DNA of 64,000 nt from Phaeodactylibacter xiamenensis (GCF_000759025.1 NZ_JPOS01000079.1:228488-292487), one strand, 5' to 3'. Numbered from the stretch's first letter, positions 7,169 to 16,261 are shown. The notes: a model not told the origin generated them from the sequence alone. Numbers and translations: made by a program.

Positions 7169-8818
7169 CTACCGGCGGGGCCAGTGCCTCAGATCGTCTT
7201 CGTTGAGGGTGATGGGGGTGCCGTCCTGATCGTGACCGCGTACTTTTAGGACGTGGACTTCCTGCTCTTCCAGGTTGCCGCTGCCTTTGTCCAGGAGCAT
7301 GTCGTAGAAGTAGCTGCTACATCCTACTGCGTCTGATACATCGGCGGGGCTTCGCAGCCCTAACCCGCGGCCATAGTGGTAGGTGTTCGTATTGTCCATC
7401 GTCAGCTCAAAGGTGGTGCCTGCATCGGTATTGGTTTCCACGGCGACCTGTATGTAGGTGATGGTAGCTACGCCGTCAAAATTGGCTACGGTATTCTTAT
7501 CGAGGTCGATGATGAAGGCGGGCTCGTCTGTAGCTGAGGAAGCCTGCACGGTCATCCACGGCATGGTCCATTCCCCTTTCAGTTCGTAGGTAAGGGTACG
7601 GTTTTCACGGATGATGCCGGGGTTGTCGCCTCCGTCGCCCGGATCATCCGGTTCGTCGGGCTCTTCGTTGCCGTCTGCCGGGTTGTCCAGGTACTGCTTT
7701 AGTTTGGGCGATCCATGCCCGTAGTAGTGGTCGTGGCCCGGTTCACCCAAGTCGGTGGCGTACACGGCGGCATAGTTGAGCAGCTCCGGGTTCGTAAGCC
7801 CGGCGTTCGCCAGATCGAGGCAGACTAATACTCCAACGATGTGGGGCGTTGCCATCGAGGTTCCGGACATTACGCATTCCCGGTTGCCTATGCAAAGGCT
7901 GGGAATGAGGACTCCGGGCGCGGCGTACTGTGTGGTGGGGCCAAACTGGCTAAAGTTGGCTTTATTGCCGTTGCGGTCGATTGCGCCTACGCCTACGGTT
8001 TCGTTCATAATGCCGGGGAAGGACGGCGGGCTTACACCACGGTTGCCGTTGGCGGCTACCACAATCACGCCTTTGCTGGTGGCGTATTCGATAGCTTGCC
8101 GCATGGCTGCATTTTCGCCTCCGCCGAGGCTCAGGTTGATGTAGCTGGGGTGTCCCTGATCGGCTTTTGCCTGGGTAGCGTCTGTAAACTCGCGGATAGA
8201 TTGGGCAATGCCTGAACTTGGGCAACTGCCGCTACCGGTGCAGACTTTGGCAATCGCAATCTTCACCAGACCGGCTTCCGCAAACTTCGCGGCTATGCCG
8301 TAAGCGCGTTGGGTGGTATGCCCTACGATGCTGCCAATGACGTGGGTGGCGTGGCCGTGGTTGTCGAGCACCGGCTCCCCGGTATAGCTGCGTACAAATT
8401 GGTCGTAGATGTAGGGCTCCAGGTTGATGTTGTCCGGAAAGCCGGTATCTGCGGTCAGCACAATAGCGTACTTCTGCCCGGCGGGGACTTGCGACAATAG
8501 CTGGTCTTCATAGCGGTCCCATTCCAGGTACACGCGCCCCCAGTTGGCTTCGTAGCTCAGCACATCGGCTACGGCCGGCGTAAGGGGCAGGGCTACAGAC
8601 TCTCCGGGCGGGATGAAGATGGTATCTGACGTGTTTTCGCGCTCTTTGGCGAGCTTGCGCTCAAATTTGTAATCCTCCTTTACATCCTGGCGGACATCGC
8701 GGGGGAGCTGCCGCCACACCTGCCGGGGAATATTGTCCGGGCGGTTGGGGCTGAAAATCTGCCCGAAGCCACTGACCGTAATCAGCAGCAGGAGCAGTAA
8801 TGAAAATAGATTTTTCAT
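7169..8818 (-). CDS. Secreted subtilisin-like serine protease (S8)
   Basis: The 549-aa product has a signal peptide ending at GFG (about residue 19), a charged stretch of about 75 residues, then an S8 catalytic domain with Asp124 (LTADTG), His156 (GHATHVIG), the oxyanion Asn259 (ANGNRG) and Ser321 (SGTSMATP), all intact. A linker rich in Asp, Gly and Pro (about 380-400) leads to a C-terminal domain of about 150 residues that is probably beta-rich. It lies inside the element between membrane and spike genes, so it may process spike proteins, degrade host surface proteins during entry or act in release. No T9SS sorting tail is visible. Proteases of this class are unusual among phage genes. Confidence 0.85.
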   Translation of the reverse strand: MKNLFSLLLLLLITVSGFGQIFSPNRPDNIPRQVWRQLPRDVRQDVKEDYKFERKLAKERENTSDTIFIPPGESVALPLTPAVADVLSYEANWGRVYLEWDRYEDQLLSQVPAGQKYAIVLTADTGFPDNINLEPYIYDQFVRSYTGEPVLDNHGHATHVIGSIVGHTTQRAYGIAAKFAEAGLVKIAIAKVCTGSGSCPSSGIAQSIREFTDATQAKADQGHPSYINLSLGGGENAAMRQAIEYATSKGVIVVAANGNRGVSPPSFPGIMNETVGVGAIDRNGNKANFSQFGPTTQYAAPGVLIPSLCIGNRECVMSGTSMATPHIVGVLVCLDLANAGLTNPELLNYAAVYATDLGEPGHDHYYGHGSPKLKQYLDNPADGNEEPDEPDDPGDGGDNPGIIRENRTLTYELKGEWTMPWMTVQASSATDEPAFIIDLDKNTVANFDGVATITYIQVAVETNTDAGTTFELTMDNTNTYHYGRGLGLRSPADVSDAVGCSSYFYDMLLDKGSGNLEEQEVHVLKVRGHDQDGTPITLNEDDLRHWPRR

Positions 8819-8827
8819 AGCTTGATA

Positions 8828-9235
8828 TTATTGTGGATTGATTTGCTTTTCGAGTTTGGCTAACCGGCTGCGCAGGTCGCTGATCTGCCGGTCGCGCTCT
8901 GATACTTCGTTGCGGTAGATTTGTATTTCTGTTTTGAGCAGGGCGATTTCCTCTTGCTTTTGTGCCATTTCACGCCGGTACTGCTGTTCTTTTTCGTCCA
9001 TGCGCTCTTCCAGCTTCTGTATATGGTCGTTCGACTGTATGAGCTTGGCCTGGTATTCCGCAAGGCTTGCCATCAGGTCGTTGCGCAGGGTATTGGCGAT
9101 GGCCAGGGCTTCATTCTCTTCCTTGTTCTGTTTCTCTCGGGTACGGAAGTGAAAAGCTTTGCCCAGCCATCCCACAACCAGTGTTGCGATTGGAATAACT
9201 ATGGCGGTCCAGAAATTGTAGTCGGAGTGTGGCAT
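8828..9235 (-). CDS. N-terminally anchored coiled-coil protein (135 aa)
   Basis: One hydrophobic span (about 9-25) is followed by a basic patch and then a long continuous heptad-like helix (about 35-132) rich in Glu, Gln, Lys and Arg. The arrangement is that of an inner-membrane spanin or a membrane-tethered rod. No outer-membrane lipoprotein partner was seen beside it. It is ten bases from the subtilase gene. A spanin or scaffold role is inference. Confidence 0.6.
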   Translation of the reverse strand: MPHSDYNFWTAIVIPIATLVVGWLGKAFHFRTREKQNKEENEALAIANTLRNDLMASLAEYQAKLIQSNDHIQKLEERMDEKEQQYRREMAQKQEEIALLKTEIQIYRNEVSERDRQISDLRSRLAKLEKQINPQ

Positions 9236-9259
9236 AGGTGCTCATTTACAGGGGGCGTG

Positions 9260-9844
9260 TTAGTTGATCCAGTTAAAGGCTAATTCGAGGGAGGCATCCC
9301 ATGGAGCCGCGCCGCCGTAGGGCCCGGGCGAGTTGTTCTTCCCGCCCCAATAGGTGCCGATCTGCCGGTAAAGGGGCAAAAAGGGGATATCGAAGCGATG
9401 GGAGGCCGACCAGGTGCCAGCCGGTGTGTCCAGAAAGTAGTCAATGCTATCTGCCGTAATAGGCCAGGTCGCATTGAGCATCCCCTTCCCATAGAATCGC
9501 TGCCCGACCTCTACCTCTTTGAACAGGATTGATTTCCTGCCTACCGTCCGGTTGCCTTTTCGATCGTTGGTGTAGCCGGTCACTGCCATCACGCCTTCTG
9601 CATCTGTAGGGCGAAAGGCAAACATGCCAGCGTTGTGGTCATTCCAGCTAAAGAATGCCGTCATGCCCGTCAGCTTCAGCCAGTCGTCACGGTCGTCGTC
9701 ACCGCCTACATCTTCACTGGAGAACCAGCAGGAGGGGTGGAAGACAGCTTCAAACTCGAAGCCTACCGCCCAATGCGGCCAGAAGGGCTCCCGAGGGCGG
9801 AAGTCGGTCTTTCCTTTCTTTATATGATAGATTTTAGGCTCCAT
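9260..9844 (-). CDS. Hypothetical soluble protein (194 aa), putative structural
   Basis: The product is rich in Trp, Phe and Gly (WPHWAVGFEFEA, FFSWNDHNAGMF, GTYWGGKNNSPGPYGG) with no signal peptide or membrane span. The composition suggests a beta-sandwich. It directly follows the sulfatase-like spike gene with a four-base gap, so it may be a chaperone or partner of the spikes. No family was recognised. Confidence 0.55.
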   Translation of the reverse strand: MEPKIYHIKKGKTDFRPREPFWPHWAVGFEFEAVFHPSCWFSSEDVGGDDDRDDWLKLTGMTAFFSWNDHNAGMFAFRPTDAEGVMAVTGYTNDRKGNRTVGRKSILFKEVEVGQRFYGKGMLNATWPITADSIDYFLDTPAGTWSASHRFDIPFLPLYRQIGTYWGGKNNSPGPYGGAAPWDASLELAFNWIN

Positions 9845-9847
9845 GTT

Positions 9848-11707
9848 TTAGTTCTTAGGGTTTCTGTAGTAGAAGTAATTTGGATCGTAGAACGTTTCCG
9901 GAATAGCCCATGCGTCTATAGACTGCCAGCCAGAGGGTGGAGATGTTGCATTATTATTCGATCTGTTTGTAGTTGCACTGCTAAAGCTGTTTGCGAAATT
10001 CCGCATGGCTGTTGCTCTGGTCGAATTACTACCTATGATATTGCTGCTTTCATCCGGGTCGTTTGCGATGTTGTATAGAGATTCTCCGGAGAAGCAAAGA
10101 TTGCAGAATTTATAATCACCGTCGATTACGGCATAAGTTCTGGTCGTAGCATTATTGGTCGGTTGATATTGCTTCAGAAACATTCGACTGGGAATAGATC
10201 CGCCTGTTATGAGCGGATAAATGTCAATCCCGTCCAGGTCTTGGTCAATGTCACTAATGTTCCTGCCTGCAATTTTCAATAAGGTCGGGTGGAAGTCTTC
10301 TACCTGAACTGGTATATTTACTACTTGCGGGCTAATTGTGTTTTTGTGATACCAGATTGCAGGGACATTAATGCCTCCTTCTGTGAGTTGTCCTTTTTCT
10401 CCTTTATACGGGGCGTTGCTGGCTGCATAGTCCACGTCGCCCCCGTTATCGCTGGTAAAGATGATGATCGTATTGTCCTCGATGCCAAGGCTTCGGACTT
10501 TATTTACAATCCTGCTAATCGCATAGTCCATTTGGCGCATCATTACCCAGTATCTTTTTTGGCATGTAGTTAAATTACCAGGTGCGTTGGGCAGACTATC
10601 TACTGGTATTTCAAGACGATTACAGCCTGTACCATTTGGAGCAACGTGCGGTGCGAGCATTGGCACAAAAAGAAAGAACGGTGAACTGTTACAGTTTGCC
10701 CAGTTATCAAGGTAGTCTTCGCATTTCTCGGCAATCTTATCAGTAAAGTAAGTGCCGTCAGACGGTTGGTAAATGCCATTCTCTCGCACATCGTCAGCAC
10801 CTTCAAAGTCCCAGGTGTAGTAATTGATTAGGCCATAAGATGTACCGTAGTAATAGTCAAAGCCTTTCGTAGTCATGTTAGGGTCATACAAATGAAAGCT
10901 TGCACCAATGGTAGTGCTGCTAAAGTCGCCAATGCCAAGGCTGCCTCGATGGTAGTTGTTCGTCGAGCTACTGCTGGCGATGGTTGATGTGTTTTCTATT
11001 TGGAATATCCCGCCTCCACCACCTCCAAATGTGCTAGTATTAGTCCAGTTGTTGATGCCGTTCGTCCAGGATTGAACATACGAGTCACCATCAACCGGTG
11101 GAGCGGTAACTGCCATGTTGTACGAATCCATAATCCTAAATGTCCCATTGTAAGTTCTCAGTAGCTCAACATAATTTGGGTCATCAGTATCAATGCTGCC
11201 TTGCGACAGAATTATAGGTTCATCGCTAGCTGTAGTTGCATTTCCATTGCGATCACTTGTAATCATTATGGAAGCGTTATGCTCCATCGTCATCGCATTG
11301 CCAACCACTCCACTGCCTACAGGTTCGTTAAAGTCAATTTCAGCAACATTTGTCGCAGAGTTTGGGCCTAATCCCCCGCTGATTCGATCGGCATCTGTAA
11401 TCGCAAAGTCTGCCATGTCTAGGTTTTGTTCTGCGAGATGATTGCCCAAGTTGTCATTGCCTGGTGCTGGTTCCCACCTTTGCCCCACGGTTGCTGCTGA
11501 GTTGTACAAATACATCACATTATTTACCGTATCCCAAGCGGTTGAACATTGATACCTTTGATCTATCGTTTGCATATCTAAGATAAGATCAGGGTCACCT
11601 GTTGTTTTGCAGACAGCAGCTCCCCCAACGATGCTCTGCGCTTGCAAATTCGCCGCAATCAAAAGGAATACGAATGATGTGATGTACTTATACGGAACTC
11701 GAAGCAT
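9848..11707 (-). CDS. Exported spike protein fused to a C-terminal sulfatase fragment
   Basis: The 619-aa product has a signal peptide (cleavage near residue 24), an N-terminal module (about 25-80) shared with the next spike protein, a low-complexity beta-rich middle with a glycine run (about 90-245), and from about 265 to 560 the second half of a type I sulfatase. Recognisable sulfatase segments are GFDYYYG (282-288), FLFVPMLAPH (345-354), SDNGG (419-423) with the metal-binding Asp-Asn, and KGQLTEGGINVP (438-449). The first sulfatase half is absent, including the C/S-x-P-x-R nucleophile motif; the usual GKWH segment reads GASFH. The protein therefore probably binds sulfated glycans rather than cutting them. 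Confidence 0.8.
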   Translation of the reverse strand: MLRVPYKYITSFVFLLIAANLQAQSIVGGAAVCKTTGDPDLILDMQTIDQRYQCSTAWDTVNNVMYLYNSAATVGQRWEPAPGNDNLGNHLAEQNLDMADFAITDADRISGGLGPNSATNVAEIDFNEPVGSGVVGNAMTMEHNASIMITSDRNGNATTASDEPIILSQGSIDTDDPNYVELLRTYNGTFRIMDSYNMAVTAPPVDGDSYVQSWTNGINNWTNTSTFGGGGGGIFQIENTSTIASSSSTNNYHRGSLGIGDFSSTTIGASFHLYDPNMTTKGFDYYYGTSYGLINYYTWDFEGADDVRENGIYQPSDGTYFTDKIAEKCEDYLDNWANCNSSPFFLFVPMLAPHVAPNGTGCNRLEIPVDSLPNAPGNLTTCQKRYWVMMRQMDYAISRIVNKVRSLGIEDNTIIIFTSDNGGDVDYAASNAPYKGEKGQLTEGGINVPAIWYHKNTISPQVVNIPVQVEDFHPTLLKIAGRNISDIDQDLDGIDIYPLITGGSIPSRMFLKQYQPTNNATTRTYAVIDGDYKFCNLCFSGESLYNIANDPDESSNIIGSNSTRATAMRNFANSFSSATTNRSNNNATSPPSGWQSIDAWAIPETFYDPNYFYYRNPKN

Positions 11708-11724
11708 TGCTTCTGGTTTATTGT

Positions 11725-12909
11725 TTAGAAACGGCGCATAACCTTAGTGCCGGCCGGCAATCCCATGGTGTTCGTTGCCGAAGTGTAGAAATACTCTCCA
11801 ATGCTTACACCCTGAATCCCGGCATCAGCATGATCGTCCGCTTCTACGGAGGCAAACTCAGTGTTGATGATATTCGCGCCATTACTTCCGTTTGAAGTAA
11901 TGCTAATACCGTCGCCTTCAATGAAACTTACGGTTCCCCCATCAAGTACGCCAACATCAGACAAGCTTACTGCAGCTGTTCCAGTCGCAACCCCAATAGA
12001 AAGCTCCTGTGCCTCGTTCGTGGCATCTCCATCAATAGTTACCGTACCACCGTCGGTAAGGCTTAGGTCATTGCCAACCAGAGATAAATCCTGAGTATCT
12101 GTATTATCCAGATAAGGGCTCAAATCAATATCTACTGCTGAGTTCGTCAAACTGAGATCATTGCCGGTAAGCGTTAGGTCTTGAAGCTCGTCAGTGCCAT
12201 TGGTCGGGCTTGAGTTCGTAATGGTAAAGTTGGGGTATGTGCCCGACACATTAATCCCTGTACCCCCTGTGATCCCTACCGTTTGGTCAGGGGCTGTGTT
12301 TGTAATTTCTATATTTCCGGATCCGTCATCCGCAATGTCGATTGCAGTACCTTCAACGATATCAACATTTCCTCCGCCATCGCTAAGGGTCACACGCCCT
12401 GTTGAAGCGTTAGGGAAGGAGTTGCTCAGCGTTTGAAGCTCATCCGTAGCATTAGCAGGCGCGGTGTTGGTTATGGTAAAGTTTCCGTTGCCGTCATCAG
12501 TAACGTTTATACCCGTACCTGCCGAAATACCTTGCACAGGAGCAATGTCCAGGATCGGCACAGTCAAATCACCAAGATCAGTGTCAGTAATCTCGTCGTA
12601 AAGGTCAAAAACAAGGTTTGCCCCTACAACTCTAGGATTGTCCAGCCGGGTATCGGTGTCAATCACACTTGATAGAGGGACATCAGTCCACCGGTTCCCG
12701 GCCGACTGTGTTGAGTCGTACAGGTAAAGAACCTGGTTGGTATTGTCCCAGGCAACAACACACTCGTAACGAGCATCTTGGTCTTGCATGGCCGTAATGT
12801 TATCAGGATCGCTGCTGACAACACATACACCAGAGCCGCCAGTGATTGCCTGGGCAAATACACCTTGCCCAGCGAGCAATAGTGCAACAATAATGATTAG
12901 ATTTCTCAT
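11725..12909 (-). CDS. Exported fibre-like protein with repeats (394 aa)
   Basis: A signal peptide ends at VFAQ (about residue 20). Residues about 21-76 match the head of the sulfatase-like spike (shared pattern GG-x-x-VC, DPD, Y-x-C, AWD, LYLYDS, RW). The middle consists of repeats such as GTGINV, NATDEL, LSLTGNDLSLT and DGGTV, typical of beta-helical or fibrous phage spikes. The last ~35 residues (DAGIQGVSIGEYF, NTMGLPAGT) match the tail of the next gene and resemble the Gly-Leu-Tyr ending common in phage fibre proteins. The likely job is a trimeric receptor-binding or fibre protein. It is separated by 17 bases from the gene on either side. Confidence 0.7.
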   Translation of the reverse strand: MRNLIIIVALLLAGQGVFAQAITGGSGVCVVSSDPDNITAMQDQDARYECVVAWDNTNQVLYLYDSTQSAGNRWTDVPLSSVIDTDTRLDNPRVVGANLVFDLYDEITDTDLGDLTVPILDIAPVQGISAGTGINVTDDGNGNFTITNTAPANATDELQTLSNSFPNASTGRVTLSDGGGNVDIVEGTAIDIADDGSGNIEITNTAPDQTVGITGGTGINVSGTYPNFTITNSSPTNGTDELQDLTLTGNDLSLTNSAVDIDLSPYLDNTDTQDLSLVGNDLSLTDGGTVTIDGDATNEAQELSIGVATGTAAVSLSDVGVLDGGTVSFIEGDGISITSNGSNGANIINTEFASVEADDHADAGIQGVSIGEYFYTSATNTMGLPAGTKVMRRF

Positions 12910-12927
12910 GATTCGCTAAGTTTGTTT

Positions 12928-13527
12928 TTAATGTGTACGAATAATTAGGGCTCCCCAAGGCATACCCATAGTATTGCCTAAAGCAGCTTTGTATGGAGAA
13001 CCCACAGGTACTCCATCGGCTCCAGCATCGACATGATTAAGGAAATAACCATAGATTGTTGCAGCCGTCAGTTCGTTGAGTATTTGATCGAGCTTTAACC
13101 AGTTAGAGGTTTCTAAAGATGCTTTGATGATTTGCGAAAGGCCATTCTGATTATCCGGAGTAAATAAATCAAAACCGAAATTAGGGGTAGCTTGCGTAAT
13201 CTGGCCTTTTCCGAACGGCGCAGGACAATTGCCGCCTATACAATCGACAGTAATGTTTGTAAGAAAAACGCTCTGCACGTTAATTGCAGTTACGATATAT
13301 TTATTCTTATTGCCATCAATAATGACATGGCCGACTGCAACATCACTTGCCGAGTATTCACTCCCTTGATCCGTAACGAATATGTCAAAAGTATAGGTGT
13401 CCGAATCGACCGCAGTCACATTACCAAAAGTACACGTACCTGTCATTTCAGAGTAGAGCGTATCTACCTGGGCAAATAGTGATTGCGCAATTGAAACAGC
13501 AATGAATATTAGTGCGTACTTTTGCAT
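12928..13527 (-). CDS. Exported spike/fibre protein (199 aa)
   Basis: I chose the ATG at 13527 because it begins a clear signal peptide (MQKYALIFIAVSIA, ending LFAQ). The body is beta-rich with four cysteines (in GTCTFG, VDCIGGNC), and residues 80 to 130 are polar. The final 35 residues (HVDAGADGVPVGSPY, NTMGMPWGAL) match the end of the fibre protein downstream, a shared C-terminal module. It lies in the run of exported spike genes. Confidence 0.65.
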   Translation of the reverse strand: MQKYALIFIAVSIAQSLFAQVDTLYSEMTGTCTFGNVTAVDSDTYTFDIFVTDQGSEYSASDVAVGHVIIDGNKNKYIVTAINVQSVFLTNITVDCIGGNCPAPFGKGQITQATPNFGFDLFTPDNQNGLSQIIKASLETSNWLKLDQILNELTAATIYGYFLNHVDAGADGVPVGSPYKAALGNTMGMPWGALIIRTH

Positions 13528-13537
13528 CCTGTCAGGT

Positions 13538-15010
13538 TTAAAATTCTCCAATAACCGTCCAGTCCCCTCCAAATCCATTAAGGCCGCTGATAACGGATGT
13601 AGTAGCTCCCCCGCCTATGCCTGCATTAGGGCAAGTAACATTCCATCCTGCACCTTGCACATCAAGTTGTTGGTTCAAAGTTGTAGTGCGCTCCACAAGG
13701 GTAATATCAGGGATTACGGCATCAGCTTGGGAGGTATTGAAAGACACACCTACCCACTGAACGGTGATATTCATGTCGCCCCCGGCAGTCAAAAATGAGT
13801 TATTGCCATTCCATCGAAACCAATCCAGAATAGTTCCGGATGGAACGGTAATCGTCCAGTTGCCTGAGCTGCCGGATAGGGTAGGGGCTGTACCGGTGTA
13901 TTTGACCATGATAGTCGCGCCGCCTCCAGTGATTGAGCTGATCGTAGGGGCACTACCGCTGCTGCCTGCCGAATAATCCTGAAAGCTCGGCGTACCGCTA
14001 TTCCAGACCACGACCTTTTGCCCGGATCCGGGTGTAGCATCCGGCATAGCGTATTTCCCTCCAAAAAAAGAAATACCTGAATTGCTCCTGAAGTCTAGAG
14101 GTAGGGTGGTAAATATTCTTGCGCTATCGCCGGTGAAAAACAAGCCTGATGTATCTGCCGTTGCTTTTCGGCTGATTTCAATACCACCGGCAGAGACATT
14201 CACGATAGAAGGGTAAGAGTTATCAAGCTGTGAATACCTCATTGTGGCGGCTCCTGCTATATTTGTGTAGACGTCTGCTTTTACGCCTAATGTGTAGTTG
14301 TTCATCCGCATCGTCTGACCGGAAGGCTGAATAAGCAAGCTGCCTTTCGTACCGCCAAGTGTGTCCGTCTCTGCTAAAAACTGCCCTTGCAAATCCCTTA
14401 CCCGATAATTCGTGAAAGTTTGCCAGTCCAGATTGAAATTAGCACCAAGTACCTCTGTGTTACGTTCCATCGTGCCGCCCAGCTCCACATCGACATCTGA
14501 AGTAGCGTCCTGATCATTAAGGCCATTTGAGGCGGTAACCGTTGCCCCACCGCCGCCTGTATTGATGGTCACGGTGCTGCCGTCTGTATCGGTAAAGGTG
14601 TAGGTACCGTCGCCGTTATCCACCAGCCCTATGTTGTCTATAGCGGTGCCGATAGCGCCCAGAATGACTTGGATATCCGTCCCGCTCGGGTAGGCTGTAC
14701 CATTGATGCTGATCGGTACGGTCGTTTCTACGGTCCCTGCATCCACATTTACAGCAAAAACATCCTGATCGGTAGTGATGGTCAGGTCGCTACCGTTGTA
14801 GGTGAAGTTGGTAATGACATCGCCGCCGCCACCGCCGGGGAGGCTTGCAGCCGGTACAATCTGGAAGTTGCCCGGCCCGTCAGAAAGCAGGACGTAGTTT
14901 GCGCCTGGTGCCTGCTTGATGTTTCGGGGCGGATCGATACGCTGCTCCTGGGCAAAGCTCCAGGAAGCAGTCAGACAAAGGGCAGCAAGAATAAAGAGTA
15001 GCTTTTTCAT
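13538..15010 (-). CDS. Large exported fibre-like protein (490 aa)
   Basis: Translation most likely starts at 15010, giving a signal peptide (MKKLLFILAALCL, ending SFAQ). After RIDPPRNIKQAPG, the sequence holds VLLSDGPGNFQIVPA, a glycine run and repeats such as DNGDGTYTFTDTDGS, all typical of trimeric fibre stalks in Bacteroidota phages. The distal part (about 300-490) is Gly-, Ser- and Thr-rich and probably the receptor-binding tip. It is the first of the exported spike genes in transcription order. Confidence 0.7.
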   Translation of the reverse strand: MKKLLFILAALCLTASWSFAQEQRIDPPRNIKQAPGANYVLLSDGPGNFQIVPAASLPGGGGGDVITNFTYNGSDLTITTDQDVFAVNVDAGTVETTVPISINGTAYPSGTDIQVILGAIGTAIDNIGLVDNGDGTYTFTDTDGSTVTINTGGGGATVTASNGLNDQDATSDVDVELGGTMERNTEVLGANFNLDWQTFTNYRVRDLQGQFLAETDTLGGTKGSLLIQPSGQTMRMNNYTLGVKADVYTNIAGAATMRYSQLDNSYPSIVNVSAGGIEISRKATADTSGLFFTGDSARIFTTLPLDFRSNSGISFFGGKYAMPDATPGSGQKVVVWNSGTPSFQDYSAGSSGSAPTISSITGGGATIMVKYTGTAPTLSGSSGNWTITVPSGTILDWFRWNGNNSFLTAGGDMNITVQWVGVSFNTSQADAVIPDITLVERTTTLNQQLDVQGAGWNVTCPNAGIGGGATTSVISGLNGFGGDWTVIGEF

Positions 15011-15038
15011 CGCGTAGATGGTGTTTTCTGATGGATAA

Positions 15039-15428
15039 TTATGCGGATCGAGGGAAACGGACACCGATACGGTCGTTGGTTTTGGCACCCACGAACTCGA
15101 TAGCGTCCGCAGTTGCCTCTGCGTTGCGTACCGGGTTCCAATGTGCGCCGATGTGGCTCGCCAAGCCATTGACATCCACAAAAATCTGATCGTCATCATC
15201 GGGCAGCTTGCCGTTGTTTTCGGTCAGCGGGATGGTCAGGGTGGTGCCAGTGAAGTTCGGGTCGATGAAAGCTTCCCATTCCGGATCGACCAGGTAGGTC
15301 AGTTCGGAAGGGTGAATCCTTACGACATTCCCGTCGCTGGTTTCGATGACCAGCCACGCGGTGTTGTCCACGGTTACTGCCGGGTCATCGAGCAGGGAGG
15401 GTTTCTTACCTGTGATTATGCAAGACAT
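15039..15428 (-). CDS. Hypothetical acidic protein (129 aa)
   Basis: The start at 15428 (MSCIITGKKPSLLDD) lies eight bases after the upstream stop. The product has no signal peptide or membrane span, is acidic, and shows alternating beta-type segments (AWLVIETSDGNVVRIHP, TLTIPL). It precedes the large fibre gene and could be a capsid-associated or fibre-attachment protein. No family was recognised. Confidence 0.6.
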   Translation of the reverse strand: MSCIITGKKPSLLDDPAVTVDNTAWLVIETSDGNVVRIHPSELTYLVDPEWEAFIDPNFTGTTLTIPLTENNGKLPDDDDQIFVDVNGLASHIGAHWNPVRNAEATADAIEFVGAKTNDRIGVRFPRSA

Positions 15429-15436
15429 AGCATTCG

Positions 15437-15841
15437 TTATATGTAGATCAGATAATGGTCGTCGTCGACTTTGATGAACTCGTTGTTGTGGGTCATTACG
15501 GCATCGGTATAGCCCACCACTTCTTCCACGCTTTCGTACCCGGCACAATCGGTGACTTTCATGCTCACCGTCTTGTTGTTGTCGATATTGAAGGCGGGGT
15601 CAAAGGCAGAAACGACGGTCAGGGTGCCGCCAACATTCACTTCGCTGGTGGTGCCGTTGCTGCCATCCACCGCGAGGTAGTCGAAGTGGGAGATAGCATT
15701 GAAAGCTGCGATCTTGCCCGATACGGTGACGGTTCCGGTATTCCCTTCCACGTCTGTAAATGTGAAGACTGCCTGGGCATTATCCATGCCAGAGCAGTGC
15801 GGGAATACAGGCTTGCAGTCTTGTAAGCTGATCAAGATCAT
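15437..15841 (-). CDS. Hypothetical beta-rich protein, Ig-like (134 aa)
   Basis: The sequence AVFTFTDVEGNTGTVTVSG and the later DNNKTVSMKVTDCAGYESV resemble immunoglobulin-like beta sandwiches, which are common decoration domains of phage capsids and fibres. No membrane span is visible. It is one of three adjacent soluble genes between the membrane cassette and the spike genes. Confidence 0.55.
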   Translation of the reverse strand: MILISLQDCKPVFPHCSGMDNAQAVFTFTDVEGNTGTVTVSGKIAAFNAISHFDYLAVDGSNGTTSEVNVGGTLTVVSAFDPAFNIDNNKTVSMKVTDCAGYESVEEVVGYTDAVMTHNNEFIKVDDDHYLIYI

Positions 15842-15846
15842 AGCTA

Positions 15847-16185
15847 TCAGGATACAGGCACGAACCCAAAGAGCGGTGTAGGGATGGTGTGGGAGTCCTC
15901 ATCGAGAAGAATGAAGCCGTCATTGGATGTCTGCACACAAACCGTATCGCCATTTTCGAGCGGGCCAGTGATTGAAATTTGGTTGTTGCCGTTGTTGCTT
16001 TCCGCCGGTGTAGTTTCTATGACCACGCCATTGCGCTTGATGACCACCCGGACCTCATCGCCCACGCTGCCTGTTGCATCGACAGTACCGGCATCGTTAT
16101 CCAGCCCGGCAATTACCGCATCGAGCGGATCCTTGTTTCCGGGAGGCCAGATTCGGCTGAAATGACTGCATGATAGAGATGACAT
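15847..16185 (-). CDS. Hypothetical beta-rich protein, Ig-like (112 aa)
   Basis: Residues about 20-95 read as a small beta domain: DAVIAGLDNDAGTVDATGS, VRVVIKRNGVVIETT, QISITGPLENGDTVCVQT. The phrase 'X-N-G-x-V' followed by 'L-x-x-G-D-T-V' is typical of Ig-like repeat domains of Bacteroidota surface proteins. It has no signal peptide. Five bases separate it from the next gene. Confidence 0.55.
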   Translation of the reverse strand: MSSLSCSHFSRIWPPGNKDPLDAVIAGLDNDAGTVDATGSVGDEVRVVIKRNGVVIETTPAESNNGNNQISITGPLENGDTVCVQTSNDGFILLDEDSHTIPTPLFGFVPVS

Positions 16186-16261
16186 ATAGGCTTAATTAAT
16201 CAAAGCCCTACCCTGCATCTTTGGCGGACAAGGCTTCGAGAATTTCTATAATGTGGCGTGA

